The position numbers were made by a program, and so were the translations under genes. From the NCBI GenBank assembly GCA_900752905.1, contig CAADWX010000022.1:20770-84769 (forward strand): a DNA stretch of 64,000 nt. Reading direction: 5' to 3'. The DNA is from Bacilli bacterium. GTDB lineage: Bacteria; Bacillota_I; Bacilli_A; RF39; UBA660. This document shows, one piece after another, positions 17,980 to 26,581 of the stretch (positions are counted from its first letter, which is position 1; each line of letters opens with the position of its first letter). The notes beneath the pieces are model-generated. The model was not told where the DNA came from, searched no databases, and was given only the letters and a program-made list of their open reading frames with translations.

Positions 17980-18699
17980 TTGAATAACAAAGAGTACTTA
18001 GAAAAGTACTACAAAGGAAATATTATAGATGCATATAAAAGTCTCGAAAGTGGAGAACCTGTTCAATACATAGTTGGAAATGTTGATTTTTATGGTAATA
18101 AGATAAATATTAATAAAAATGTTTTAATACCAAGATTTGAAACAGAAACACTAGTAGAAAAAACAATAAACTATATAAAAAAATATTTTGATAAGGATGT
18201 AGATGTATTAGATATTGGTACAGGTAGTGGTTGTATTGCAATAGCATTAAAACATGAACTTAATTGCAATATAGACGCTTGTGATATATCTGATTTAGCC
18301 TTAGATGTAGCGCGTATAAATGCTAAAGAGAATAACTGCCAAATTAATTTTTATAAAAGTAATTTTTTAAATAATATAGAAAAAAAATATGATGTAATAA
18401 TAAGTAATCCACCATATATCTCATATAATGAAGAAATAGAAGATATTGTAAAAAATAATGAACCACATTTAGCTCTTTATTCAGATAATAATGGATTAAA
18501 ATCATATGAAGAAATAATAAATAATATAGAAAAGAATTTAAAAGAAAAAGCAATTATAGCTTTTGAAATAGGTAGAACACAAGGAAGTTATATAAAAGAA
18601 TTAATAGAAAAAAATTTAAAAGATACAAAAGTATTTATAGAAAAAGATCTGTCACAAAATGATAGATATGTATTTGCTTTTTATAATATAAATGAATAG
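17980..18699 (+). CDS. prmC: Peptide chain release factor N5-glutamine methyltransferase
   Basis: 239 residues, shorter than the usual 275-290 because the N-terminal helical domain is trimmed. It has PVQYIVGNVDFYG, the SAM-binding DIGTGSGCIAIAL, and the substrate glutamine motif NPPY (143-146). The start is TTG with GAGGAG 10 bases upstream. It modifies the GGQ of RF1/RF2, matching its position right behind prfA. The substrate-binding half may be reduced, but the catalytic domain is complete. Confidence 0.9.
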   Translation: MNNKEYLEKYYKGNIIDAYKSLESGEPVQYIVGNVDFYGNKININKNVLIPRFETETLVEKTINYIKKYFDKDVDVLDIGTGSGCIAIALKHELNCNIDACDISDLALDVARINAKENNCQINFYKSNFLNNIEKKYDVIISNPPYISYNEEIEDIVKNNEPHLALYSDNNGLKSYEEIINNIEKNLKEKAIIAFEIGRTQGSYIKELIEKNLKDTKVFIEKDLSQNDRYVFAFYNINE

Positions 18700-18716
18700 A
18701 AAAAGCATAAAATGTA

Positions 18717-18745
18717 TTGACAAACATACAATAAATATGTATAAT
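18717..18745 (+). promoter_or_regulatory. Consensus promoter of infC-rpmI-rplT
   Basis: TTGACA (18717-18722), exactly 17 nt, TATAAT (18740-18745): a perfect housekeeping consensus, as expected for a ribosomal protein operon. Confidence 0.85.
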
Positions 18746-18773
18746 CAAATAGAAATTAAAAAAAAGAAAGAAG

Positions 18774-18892
18774 AAGTATCCACTTCTCACCCGATTACAG
18801 CTTAAGTTTTGGGTTAAAAGCTAAATTTAATATTTATAAATTCATTAATATTAATATAGTTTTTAGGTGGATACTTTGTATTCACTTTTTTT
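18774..18892 (+). promoter_or_regulatory. Attenuator leader of infC-rpmI-rplT (L20-leader type)
   Basis: AAGTATCCAC (18774-18783) can pair with GTGGATACTT (18867-18876). The latter instead can form GTGGATAC/GTATTCAC (18867-18874 with 18878-18885) followed by seven T's, an intrinsic terminator. Between them AGCTT (18799-18803) pairs with AAGCT (18818-18822), and ACCC (18789-18792) can pair with GGGT (18811-18814) in the loop, making a pseudoknot. Position and design match known L20 leaders, where L20 binding promotes termination; the ligand is inferred. Confidence 0.75.
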
Positions 18893-18907
18893 ATGGAGGT
18901 GTCAAGT

Positions 18908-19432
18908 ATCGCAAGTAAAGAGAGAGATTTGTTTATTAATGAACAAATACGTGCAAAAGAAGTTATGGTTATAGGACCAGGTGGGGAACAACTAGGATTA
19001 AAATCGATAAAGGATGCATTAACACTAGCTAGTTACGCAGGATTTGATTTAGTTTTAATTAATCCTAGCGCTACACCACAAGTTTGTAAAATTATGGATT
19101 ATAATAAATTCAAATACGAAAATAAAAAAAGACAAAAAGAAAATATGAAAAAACAAAGAGAGAGCAACTTAGAAGTAAAAGAATATCGTCTTTCTGTAAC
19201 AATTGATAAACATGACTTTGATACACGTGTAAGAAACTCATCTAAATATTTAGAAAAAGGTCATAAAATTAAGGTATCTATTAGATTTAAAGGAAGAGAA
19301 ATGGCTCATACTGAATTAGGTAAGGATGTTCTAATTAGATTTGCTGAAGCTGTGAGTGATGTTGCAGAAATAGAACAACAACCTAAATTAGATGGAAAAT
19401 TTATGACTATGATGCTTATGCCAAAAAAATAG
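18908..19432 (+). CDS. infC: Translation initiation factor IF-3
   Basis: About 174 residues, with the N-terminal domain (LFINEQIRAKEV...), a basic linker (KKRQKENMKKQRESN) and the C-terminal ribosome-binding domain ending in PKLDGKFMTMMLMPKK. IF-3 ensures start-codon fidelity. The start needs care: an ATG at 18893 lies in the terminator T-run with no ribosome site before it, while GGAGGT (18895-18900) is 7 bases before an in-frame ATC (18908). Non-AUG infC starts (AUU, AUC) are an established autoregulatory device, so ATC is preferred. First gene of the rpmI-rplT operon. Confidence 0.88.
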   Translation: MASKERDLFINEQIRAKEVMVIGPGGEQLGLKSIKDALTLASYAGFDLVLINPSATPQVCKIMDYNKFKYENKKRQKENMKKQRESNLEVKEYRLSVTIDKHDFDTRVRNSSKYLEKGHKIKVSIRFKGREMAHTELGKDVLIRFAEAVSDVAEIEQQPKLDGKFMTMMLMPKK

Positions 19433-19446
19433 TAGGAGGAAAGAAT

Positions 19447-19641
19447 ATGCCAAAACAAAAAACACATAAAGGTTTAGCTAAAGTTTGTACTGTTAGAAAC
19501 AGTGGTTCAATTAAAATTGGTGTAGCTGGAGCTAATCACAAAACAGGAAAAAAATCAACTCAACAAATGAGAAAAAAAAGAAAAGGAAGTAGTATTGCAA
19601 ACTCAGATTTAAAAAGAGTAAAAACAATACTAAGCAAATAG
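19447..19641 (+). CDS. rpmI: 50S ribosomal protein L35
   Basis: 64 residues, very basic, with MPKQKTHKG at the start and the usual KKRKGSSIAN/KRVK C-terminus. Normal length. AGGAGGAAAGAAT precedes the ATG. Between infC and rplT as in nearly all Bacillota. Confidence 0.96.
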   Translation: MPKQKTHKGLAKVCTVRNSGSIKIGVAGANHKTGKKSTQQMRKKRKGSSIANSDLKRVKTILSK

Positions 19642-19654
19642 GAGGTGTGCTTAA

Positions 19655-20203
19655 ATGACAAGAGTTAAAGGTGGAACAATTCATCGCGCTAGACGTAAAA
19701 AAGTATTAGAAGAAGCAAAAGGATACTTTGGAAGTAAACATAGATTGTATAAAACAGCTAAAGAACAAGTAATGCATTCTGGAAAATATGCATACCGTGA
19801 TAGAAGACAAAAGAAAAGAGATTTCAGAAAACTATGGATTACAAGAATTAATGCTGCTTGTAGAATGAATGATATTAGTTATTCAAAATTTATGCATGGA
19901 TTACAACTTGCAGGTGTTACAGTAAATAGAAAAATGTTGGCTGAACTTGCAATTGATAATGCAGAAGCATTTACAAGTTTAGTAAACCTTGCAAATGAAG
20001 CTTTAAATGGAACTTTAAAAGAAGAAACAAAAAAAGTTGAAAAGAAAACTGAAGCTAAAAAAGTAGAAACTAAAAAAGTAGAAACTAAAAAAACTGATAT
20101 TTCTTCAATGACTGTAGCTGAATTAAAAAAATTAGCTAAAGAAAAAGGTGTTGAAGGTTATACAACAATGAAAAAAGCTGAATTATTAGATGCTTTAAAA
20201 TAG
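19655..20203 (+). CDS. rplT: 50S ribosomal protein L20 with C-terminal Rho_N/SAP-like extension
   Basis: Residues 1-118 are a complete L20 ([16 protein letters not shown] to the ALNGT region), an early assembly protein binding 23S rRNA and repressing its own operon. L20 normally ends there. Here a Lys/Glu/Thr linker (119-148) containing a tandem five-residue repeat (KKVET) leads to about 33 residues reading [19 protein letters not shown] then KKAELLDAL. This matches the Rho N-terminal/SAP-like helix-extended-loop-helix fold that binds nucleic acid. The frame is uninterrupted and the single stop is followed at once by a terminator, so this is a true fusion. Confidence 0.93.
   Translation: MTRVKGGTIHRARRKKVLEEAKGYFGSKHRLYKTAKEQVMHSGKYAYRDRRQKKRDFRKLWITRINAACRMNDISYSKFMHGLQLAGVTVNRKMLAELAIDNAEAFTSLVNLANEALNGTLKEETKKVEKKTEAKKVETKKVETKKTDISSMTVAELKKLAKEKGVEGYTTMKKAELLDALK
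20055..20092 (+). repeat. 15-bp tandem repeat in the rplT linker
   Basis: Two exact 15-bp units CTAAAAAAGTAGAAA (20055-20084) and a partial third encode the KKVET linker repeats. In-frame unit length suggests the linker grew by slippage. Confidence 0.7.
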
Positions 20204-20221
20204 TCTTATGACTATTTTTTT
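20197..20221 (+). terminator. Terminator of infC-rpmI-rplT
   Basis: AAAATAGTC / GACTATTTT stem with a TTAT loop and T run, overlapping the rplT stop codon. Confidence 0.8.
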
Positions 20222-20222
20222 A

Positions 20223-20251
20223 TTGACATAAAGTTATTTTTGTAGTAATAT
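20223..20251 (+). promoter_or_regulatory. Promoter of the 497-residue hypothetical gene
   Basis: TTGACA (20223-20228), 17 nt, TAATAT (20246-20251), directly after the terminator. Confidence 0.65.
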
Positions 20252-20275
20252 ACGCATTACAAAAGGGGGGTTTTT

Positions 20276-21769
20276 ATGAAAAATATAAATGAAATGTCAA
20301 TTGATGAAATATTAAATTATAGTGTTCCATATAATGCTGAGTATGTTATAACTATACCTGATTTTCATAAATTATATACAGAAAAAAATAAAAAATCAAA
20401 ATTACTTAAAAGGTCAAAAGAAATAATAGAAAATAATATAGGAGATTATGGTTTTAATTTGTCAGCAACAATTAAGTGTAAAATTGTAAACAATAAAAGA
20501 GTTTTTTGTTATGATTCTAAATTTGTAATATTTTCTATATTGAAATCACTTGATATCAATATGTCTGATAGCATAATGCAAAATGATAATTTAATTGAAT
20601 ATACGAAAGACCAAATTAAAATAATAAAATCTAAGTTAAAGAATATTAAAAGTGTTGATGAATTATCCGAGATTCTTCCGAAAATGTATAAAACTATTTT
20701 AGATAATGAGGCTGCTAAGTTGATATTAACTACTGAATCTGGTATTCACGAATTTATAAAAATTTATGAATATAAATTAACTAAAGTATCAGTAAATTTA
20801 AAATATCTTTGTGAAGAATTGGAAAAACCAATTGAAGAAAAATATTTTGAAGGTATAGATAAAAGTCTACTATTACATGTAATTTCAGTTATATCATTAG
20901 ATTTAGCATATGAAGATAATTCTATAAATGATAGTATATATACTGCAATGAAATATTATAATGAAAATAAAAATAATATAAAATATAAAGATTCATTTAC
21001 TTATTATAAAAGTCCAAGCTATGATGGAAGAAAAATACCTAGATGTTCTTATTCGAAATTTATTGAATATTATAAAGATTATATGAATAATCATAAATAT
21101 TTAAAAGAAGAAGTCTTATCTAATGAGAAATATAGTAATATGAATGTAGAAGATGTTCAAAAATATATGGAACTACATCGAAACAAAATACAACAAGAAA
21201 TGATTGAAAAAGAACAAGAAGAATTAAGAATAAAAAAAGAACAAGAAGAAAAAAAACAATTGATTAAATCAATTAGAGAAGAACTAACTGTTAACTGGGA
21301 ATTATGTCCATCGGGTACTAAACAAACTGAAACTTCTGTTCATTGCTATACTCCAAAAATCAAAAGAGGAAAATATGATAATTTAAAATTTCAAAAGCTT
21401 TATGAAGAAAAAGTTAAATTCTTTTCAAATAGTGATTATGTAATTCATATTTTTGGAAAAGATAAATTTGAAGGTTATGAAGGATATATATATCCAAATG
21501 GTATTGTATTATTTGAAAAATTAACAACAAAAAGAAGCATATCAAAAAATACAGCACTATATGTAATGGATGTACGAAACTTTGTAGAATTATCTAAAAA
21601 AAATAAACAGGAAATAATAGAAATTATAGGTAACAATGAAGAAGAAAATTTAAAAAGAATAAATCACAGTAAAAACTGGCAAGTAAGAGCTATTAATGTG
21701 ATAAATAAAAAAACAGATATATCATTGGAAGAATTAAGAAATATAAAATTATATCAAAAGAAGATTTAA
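20276..21769 (+). CDS. Hypothetical protein with central coiled coil
   Basis: 497 residues, not recognised. No signal peptide or membrane helix. Residues about 300-335 form a charged helix (QQEMIEKEQEELRIKKEQEE) that looks like a coiled coil. The C-terminal 150 residues are mixed alpha/beta, with a GYEGYIYPNGIVLFEK segment. Strong AAAAGGGGGG Shine-Dalgarno. It is a monocistronic unit with its own promoter and terminator between rplT and the dTMP-kinase-like gene. Codon use is like its neighbours. Function unknown. Confidence 0.65.
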   Translation: MKNINEMSIDEILNYSVPYNAEYVITIPDFHKLYTEKNKKSKLLKRSKEIIENNIGDYGFNLSATIKCKIVNNKRVFCYDSKFVIFSILKSLDINMSDSIMQNDNLIEYTKDQIKIIKSKLKNIKSVDELSEILPKMYKTILDNEAAKLILTTESGIHEFIKIYEYKLTKVSVNLKYLCEELEKPIEEKYFEGIDKSLLLHVISVISLDLAYEDNSINDSIYTAMKYYNENKNNIKYKDSFTYYKSPSYDGRKIPRCSYSKFIEYYKDYMNNHKYLKEEVLSNEKYSNMNVEDVQKYMELHRNKIQQEMIEKEQEELRIKKEQEEKKQLIKSIREELTVNWELCPSGTKQTETSVHCYTPKIKRGKYDNLKFQKLYEEKVKFFSNSDYVIHIFGKDKFEGYEGYIYPNGIVLFEKLTTKRSISKNTALYVMDVRNFVELSKKNKQEIIEIIGNNEEENLKRINHSKNWQVRAINVINKKTDISLEELRNIKLYQKKI

Positions 21770-21785
21770 AATATCTTCTTTTTTT
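21756..21785 (+). terminator. Terminator of the 497-residue hypothetical gene
   Basis: AAAAGAAGAT / ATCTTCTTTT stem with a seven-base loop and further T's, spanning the stop codon. Confidence 0.8.
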
Positions 21786-21904
21786 GATAAAATAATTATG
21801 GTGTATTAATGTAAATTCATATACGATTCTTATTATAATAAAAAAGTAATAAAATATAAATGAAAGGAATCAATCATATATTTTAGATTGATTAATGTGA
21901 TAAT

Positions 21905-22573
21905 ATGAATAATAAAATAATTGTTATAGAGGGTGCTTGCGATGGAATAGGTAAGAGTACACAGTCAGATTTATTAAAACAATTTTTTATCGAAAATAAA
22001 TATGAAGTAAATTTCCATCATTTTCCAACATATAATTCTATACAAGGAAGTTTAGTTGAAGAATATTTAAAAGGTAATCTTGGTAATAAAGAAAATTTAT
22101 CTCCTTATTTAATTAATAGTATATATGCAATAGATAGAGCAATTACTTGGAATAAAGAATTAAGTAAAAAGTATAAAGATAATACAATATTTTTATTTGA
22201 TAGGTATACAACATCTAGTTTAATATATCAATCTGCTTTTATAGAAAATATAGAACAGAAAAAACAATTTATTGATTATGTTATAGATTTTGAATATAAA
22301 AAAATTGGCGTAAAAAAACCGGATTATGTTTTTTTCTTGAAAGCACCATTTGATTTAGTACTAGAGTTAAAAAATAATAGAAAAGAAAATGATGGAATAA
22401 AGGATGATATACATGAACGAGATATAGAATTTATGAAAAAAGTATATAATAATGCATTATTTATAGCTGATTATTTAAATTGGTATAAAATAGAATGTAG
22501 CTATAATGGAAAAATGAAAACTCCAATGGAAATAAACAATGAAATAAGAAATATAATAAAAAAAGAAATATAA
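21905..22573 (+). CDS. tmk: dTMP kinase-like nucleoside monophosphate kinase
   Basis: 222 residues. The N-terminal P-loop reads IEGACDGIGKST, followed by a FPTY substrate region, the catalytic DRYTTSS (about 100-106), and a lid region with the basic LKNNRKENDG. This is the thymidylate kinase fold (dTMP to dTDP). The P-loop has one residue more between the first Gly and GK than the usual EGxDGxGKST, so it may be a divergent paralog. The 5' leader contains an AATCAATC/GATTGATT hairpin (21868-21893). No dedicated strong Shine-Dalgarno beyond GTGATAAT. Confidence 0.75.
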   Translation: MNNKIIVIEGACDGIGKSTQSDLLKQFFIENKYEVNFHHFPTYNSIQGSLVEEYLKGNLGNKENLSPYLINSIYAIDRAITWNKELSKKYKDNTIFLFDRYTTSSLIYQSAFIENIEQKKQFIDYVIDFEYKKIGVKKPDYVFFLKAPFDLVLELKNNRKENDGIKDDIHERDIEFMKKVYNNALFIADYLNWYKIECSYNGKMKTPMEINNEIRNIIKKEI

Positions 22574-22588
22574 TTATTTCTTTTTTTT
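22558..22588. terminator. Bidirectional terminator shared by tmk-like and gerB
   Basis: AAAAAAAGAAATA / TATTTCTTTTTTT stem with a TAAT loop. A/T runs on both flanks make it work on either strand. The stop codons of the two convergent genes, which abut without a gap, lie inside the hairpin. Confidence 0.75.
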
Positions 22589-23668
22589 GTAATTTATTTT
22601 CTTTTTAATTAAGATAGATAATGATATTATTATAAATAATATTATAATAAGGCTTCTAACATATGGAGTTAAAGTATAATTATAATTATTATAGGCTGTA
22701 CTATTTTTAAAAAAATGTAGTGAACAATATAGAATAGAAGAGATAATAATGATTGGTAAAACCTTTGATCTATTATTATACTTTATTGTATTAGAAATAT
22801 AATATACAATTAGTGTAAGGGTAGAAAATATCATAAATATCCATGATATAATAAATATGTTTTCTAATCTATTTAAAAATGAAAAAAGTTTTATTCTTTT
22901 TAATACCATATATTCAGGATATTGGTAATAACTTGCTAAATAAATACCAAGATTTCCTATTATTATTACAATGATAATAAGCATTAACATAATAGAAATA
23001 ATGTAAGACATAATTACATTCTTTTTATATTTTTTTTCATCTTGTATTTTATTTTTTGGAATTATTAAAAGTAAAAATGATACTGAAAAATTCATTGAAA
23101 TTATATAAAGAGAACCTATTATTGAATCTTTTAAACCATCTTTAAATATTGGCTTAAAATTATCTATATCGATTTTTGGTATAAGATTAAAGAAAGTAAG
23201 TATTATAAATAAAATTATTATATAAGATAAAATAATACATGTTCTAGATATACATTCAATATTTTTAATATTTATATATGTAATTAAAAATACAAAGGAT
23301 ATTCCGATTACAACTAATGGTGTTTCTGATAAGTATTGAGAAACAATAAAACTATTTAAGTTATACATATAATTTACTCCTACTAAAAAGAATAAAATAC
23401 ATATTATTAAATTAAATATAAATCCTACTTTTTTTCCATATAATTTAATTATTTTGTCTCTTATAGATAAATCAGGTTCATAAGATGATACAAATATGAA
23501 TAAAGAAGCTATCAATATACAAAATAAAGAAGATATTATAACACTAAACCAAGAATCAATAGCACTTGCTCTAATTAGACAATATATTCCAACTCCAAAA
23601 AATGAGGAACATATTATTGATACCATTAATACAATAAAACTAAAATTGCTTATTAGTTTATTTTTCAT
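22574..23668 (-). CDS. gerB: Spore germination permease, GerAB/GerKB family
   Basis: A 364-residue protein with about ten hydrophobic segments, matching the APC-superfamily spore germination B subunit that recognises germinants in the spore inner membrane. Charged loops (KNKIQDEKKYKKN, about 203-215) separate helices as in the family. AAAGGTGAT precedes the ATG. It is the last gene of a gerA-gerC-gerB operon and overlaps gerC by 11 bases. Canonical operons run A-B-C, so the order differs. Confidence 0.85.
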   Translation of the reverse strand: MKNKLISNFSFIVLMVSIICSSFFGVGIYCLIRASAIDSWFSVIISSLFCILIASLFIFVSSYEPDLSIRDKIIKLYGKKVGFIFNLIICILFFLVGVNYMYNLNSFIVSQYLSETPLVVIGISFVFLITYINIKNIECISRTCIILSYIIILFIILTFFNLIPKIDIDNFKPIFKDGLKDSIIGSLYIISMNFSVSFLLLIIPKNKIQDEKKYKKNVIMSYIISIMLMLIIIVIIIGNLGIYLASYYQYPEYMVLKRIKLFSFLNRLENIFIISWIFMIFSTLTLIVYYISNTIKYNNRSKVLPIIIISSILYCSLHFFKNSTAYNNYNYTLTPYVRSLIIILFIIISLSILIKKKINYKKKK

Positions 23669-24830
23669 TCTTTATCACCTTTAAAGTATTTCCTTTTTCT
23701 ATCACTTTTATATCAACATCAATATCAATTTTTGAGTCTTTAAATTTATCTTTATACCAATCATTACTAATTTTTTTATACAAAGAATACTGATTTTTAT
23801 ATAAAATATCTAAAAAATTAAATATATCTGAGTTATAATTATTTTTAACGTATTTAATTGTATTATTTACATTTTTCTTTATTTCTTTATTAACTTGTTT
23901 ATTAATTTTTGATATAGAATTATCATTCTCTAAATTAATATCACAAGATACTTCGTTAATTGTAGCATCACCACTTATTTTTATTCTAAAATTACCTTTA
24001 TTATCTACATTTATTGAACTCTTAGAATTAGTTGTTTCAACGACTACATATCCACCATTACATTTATATTTGATAATAGTATTATTTATTTTTCCTTTAA
24101 TAAAACTAAGAGCAATACTTTGTTTATCATCTAAATATCCAATCATTTTATCATCTTTAAATATAGCCATTTGTGATAAAACAACTTTTGTAGAACTATC
24201 AGATTGCTCTATATTATCAATTTTATCAGAACCTTTCTTTTTTCCTTTAAGTGTTACACTTGGTAAACTAATTTCTTTATTAGGATTTAAATAGGTATTT
24301 ATTAATTCATCATATGTGACTAATTCCGTAATTCCAAGATATGAACTGTCACTTTCTAAACTTTTTTTAATATTTGATGATACAATTGAATCTGCAGGTG
24401 TCAAAGTTTTTAGAATTTGATTAGCACTTACATCCTTTGATATAAGAACATAGAAATTTTTTTGAAGTTCTGAATCTCTAAAAAATAAATCTAATGATTC
24501 TAAAATCCCATCTTTTGCAACATCTTCACTAATTATAATAACCTGCATATGATTTGGATATAATCTTTTTGGACTTTCTAGTACCATATATCTAACAGCT
24601 TCCTGAACTGTTTTACTTGTATGTTCGTATATAATAATTTTGGGATCAGACGAAGAATTATTATCTGTACCTTCTTTTTGAGTGTTTACAACCTGAGCAG
24701 TAACTTTATAACCATTATCTGATTTATCTATTCCAATAGCAGACGTTATGGCTAAATCATTTAATTCTTTGTAGTTATAGCATCCACAACAAATAAAAAT
24801 AAAAGATAGGGTAATTAATATTTTTTTCAA
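23658..24830 (-). CDS. gerC: Spore germination lipoprotein, Ger(x)C family
   Basis: 390 residues. A short signal peptide with lipobox-like CCGC puts the acylated Cys at residue 17, followed by YNYKELNDLAI and AIGIDKSDNGY, the hallmark start of Ger(x)C proteins. The C-terminal helix-rich domain (about 260-390) is also typical. It is the outer-face lipoprotein of the germinant receptor complex. It sits between gerA and gerB, overlapping gerB. Confidence 0.88.
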   Translation of the reverse strand: MKKILITLSFIFICCGCYNYKELNDLAITSAIGIDKSDNGYKVTAQVVNTQKEGTDNNSSSDPKIIIYEHTSKTVQEAVRYMVLESPKRLYPNHMQVIIISEDVAKDGILESLDLFFRDSELQKNFYVLISKDVSANQILKTLTPADSIVSSNIKKSLESDSSYLGITELVTYDELINTYLNPNKEISLPSVTLKGKKKGSDKIDNIEQSDSSTKVVLSQMAIFKDDKMIGYLDDKQSIALSFIKGKINNTIIKYKCNGGYVVVETTNSKSSINVDNKGNFRIKISGDATINEVSCDINLENDNSISKINKQVNKEIKKNVNNTIKYVKNNYNSDIFNFLDILYKNQYSLYKKISNDWYKDKFKDSKIDIDVDIKVIEKGNTLKVIKNEK

Positions 24831-24834
24831 GAAT

Positions 24835-26259
24835 TTACCTCCTTTGTTTGATTTTATTATCAGATAAGTAACTTTCTCTTTTAGTTAATTTTTTTATAGG
24901 AAATTTTATAATACTATTTTTTAATCCAGTTAAATTTATAGGGGCATAAGGAGTAAGATAGGGTACTCCAAAGCTATCTAAACTAGTCATCCTAATACAG
25001 AAAAATATAAATACAAAAATAATTCCTATTATACCCAAAAATGAGCCTCCAATCATAAATAATATTCTATAAAATCTAAGAGAATCAATAACTTCCGGTT
25101 CAGTAAAAGGAAGAGAACATATAGCAGTAAGTGCGACAACTATAATCATAATAGGTGAAACTATGCCAGCACTAACAGCAGCATCTCCTAAAATAAGTGC
25201 CCCAACTATAGAAAGAGAACTACCAGTAAATCCAGGTACTCTAAGATCACTTTCTCTTAATATTTCAAAAGATTTTATCATTGTGAGTGCTTCAAAAAAA
25301 GCTGGAAAGGGTACTCCATTCCTTTGTATAGCAAAACTAATTAATAGTTCTGTTGGAAGTATTTCTTGGTTATATGTTATTAGTGTTATATAAAGTCCAG
25401 GTGCAATTAATGCTATAAAAAAAGCAATATACCTTAATACTCTTGTGAATGTAGCGTTATAAGTTTTTAAATAGTCATCTTCTGGAGTTTTAAAATAGTC
25501 ATTTAAAACGCAAGGTATTACTAATACATAAGGAGAATTATCTACAACTATAGCGATCTTTCCATTTAAAAGAGAAGAACATACTAAATCTGGTCTTTCG
25601 GTTGAAAGTACAGTGGGGAAAATACTTTTTGTTTCATCATCAATAAGATTTTTAATTTCATCGCTACCTATAATTCCGGATATATTAATATTCTCAAATT
25701 TTTTCTTAACCTTTTCTAGCAATTCTTGTTTTACAACACCATTTATATAAACAATACCAATATTTGTATCAGTATATTTTCCTATATTTAAATTATCTAT
25801 CCATAAATCTTTACTTTTTATTCTTTTTTTTATTAATCCTATATTAGTTTGATAATTTTCTACAAATGAATCTTTAGATCCTCTTAAACTATTTTCACTA
25901 TTCGGTGTACTTATAGATCTAGATAAATTTGCTTTAGTTTCAAGTGCTAAAAACTCATTTAATTTATCTATTATAATTATTGTAAAACCATTATATATAT
26001 TTTTTAAAATATCATCATATTTATTTATTTTTTTTACCTTAAAATTATTTATAGAATTATAAATACTATTTATAGGATCCTTTTTTATATTTATATTATC
26101 TATACTTCTTACAATAAAATCACTTATATCATTCCCACTTGTAAGAGGTTCATTATAAACAATATATATAGTATGTTTATCTTTATATATTTTTCTATAC
26201 ATCATATCACTTATATTATTAGTATCATATTTTATCTTTTCAATTATTGGATTATCCAT
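24835..26259 (-). CDS. gerA: Spore germination protein, GerAA/GerKA family
   Basis: 474 residues. A soluble N-terminal domain (about 1-240) contains SISTPNSENSLRGSKDSFVE, the family's conserved SxxxPxxExxxRGPRExFxE motif, with KD in place of the usual PRE. A C-terminal membrane block follows, with PGLYI, LPTELLISFAIQRNGVPFPA and VGALILGDAAVSAGIVSP. It forms the germinant receptor channel with gerB and gerC. AGGTGAA precedes the ATG. Its presence with spoVB and spoVS implies endospore formation. Confidence 0.92.
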   Translation of the reverse strand: MDNPIIEKIKYDTNNISDMMYRKIYKDKHTIYIVYNEPLTSGNDISDFIVRSIDNINIKKDPINSIYNSINNFKVKKINKYDDILKNIYNGFTIIIIDKLNEFLALETKANLSRSISTPNSENSLRGSKDSFVENYQTNIGLIKKRIKSKDLWIDNLNIGKYTDTNIGIVYINGVVKQELLEKVKKKFENINISGIIGSDEIKNLIDDETKSIFPTVLSTERPDLVCSSLLNGKIAIVVDNSPYVLVIPCVLNDYFKTPEDDYLKTYNATFTRVLRYIAFFIALIAPGLYITLITYNQEILPTELLISFAIQRNGVPFPAFFEALTMIKSFEILRESDLRVPGFTGSSLSIVGALILGDAAVSAGIVSPIMIIVVALTAICSLPFTEPEVIDSLRFYRILFMIGGSFLGIIGIIFVFIFFCIRMTSLDSFGVPYLTPYAPINLTGLKNSIIKFPIKKLTKRESYLSDNKIKQRR

Positions 26260-26327
26260 AAATTCACCTAATTTCTATATATATTATGAATATTTTTTTA
26301 AAATTTATTTAAAATTTTTTTTAAATG

Positions 26328-26565
26328 TGATATACTATTTAAGAATTAAAAAAGCAATGACTAAGAAGTAGTAGTAATATTAATTTATTTTAAAGAGAGT
26401 AAGTGGATGGTGGAAACTTATAATAAATGGTTATGAATTCGTCTTAAGAGCTGTATATTAAAAGTATACCGGTAATGCGTTATAGTTATTGAGAATAATT
26501 TTTTTAATTATAAATTAAGGTGGTACCACGTAAATCACGTCCTTATACTAGGATGTGATTTTTTA
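26328..26565 (+). promoter_or_regulatory. Phe-specific T-box leader with extended -10 promoter
   Basis: TGATATACT (26328-26336) is an extended -10. The leader contains GGTTATGAATTCGTC with specifier codon TTC (26438-26440, Phe) and the T-box AAGGTGGTACCACG (26517-26530). Terminator arms AAATCACGTCC (26532-26542) and GGATGTGATTT (26551-26561) with T's follow. The antiterminator would use the T-box and CGTCC. It controls pheS-pheT by uncharged tRNA-Phe; specifier and genes agree. Confidence 0.92.
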
Positions 26566-26581
26566 TTTAAGGAGGAATATT

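Noticed and set aside
18893..18895. ATG as infC start
   Set aside because: No ribosome site upstream, located in the terminator T-run; GGAGGT lies after it and before an ATC codon.
26282..26288. SigG-like -10 (CATAATA on the - strand) upstream of gerA
   Set aside because: The -10 match is good but no GNATR-type -35 is found at 16-18 bases; too weak to list as a forespore promoter.
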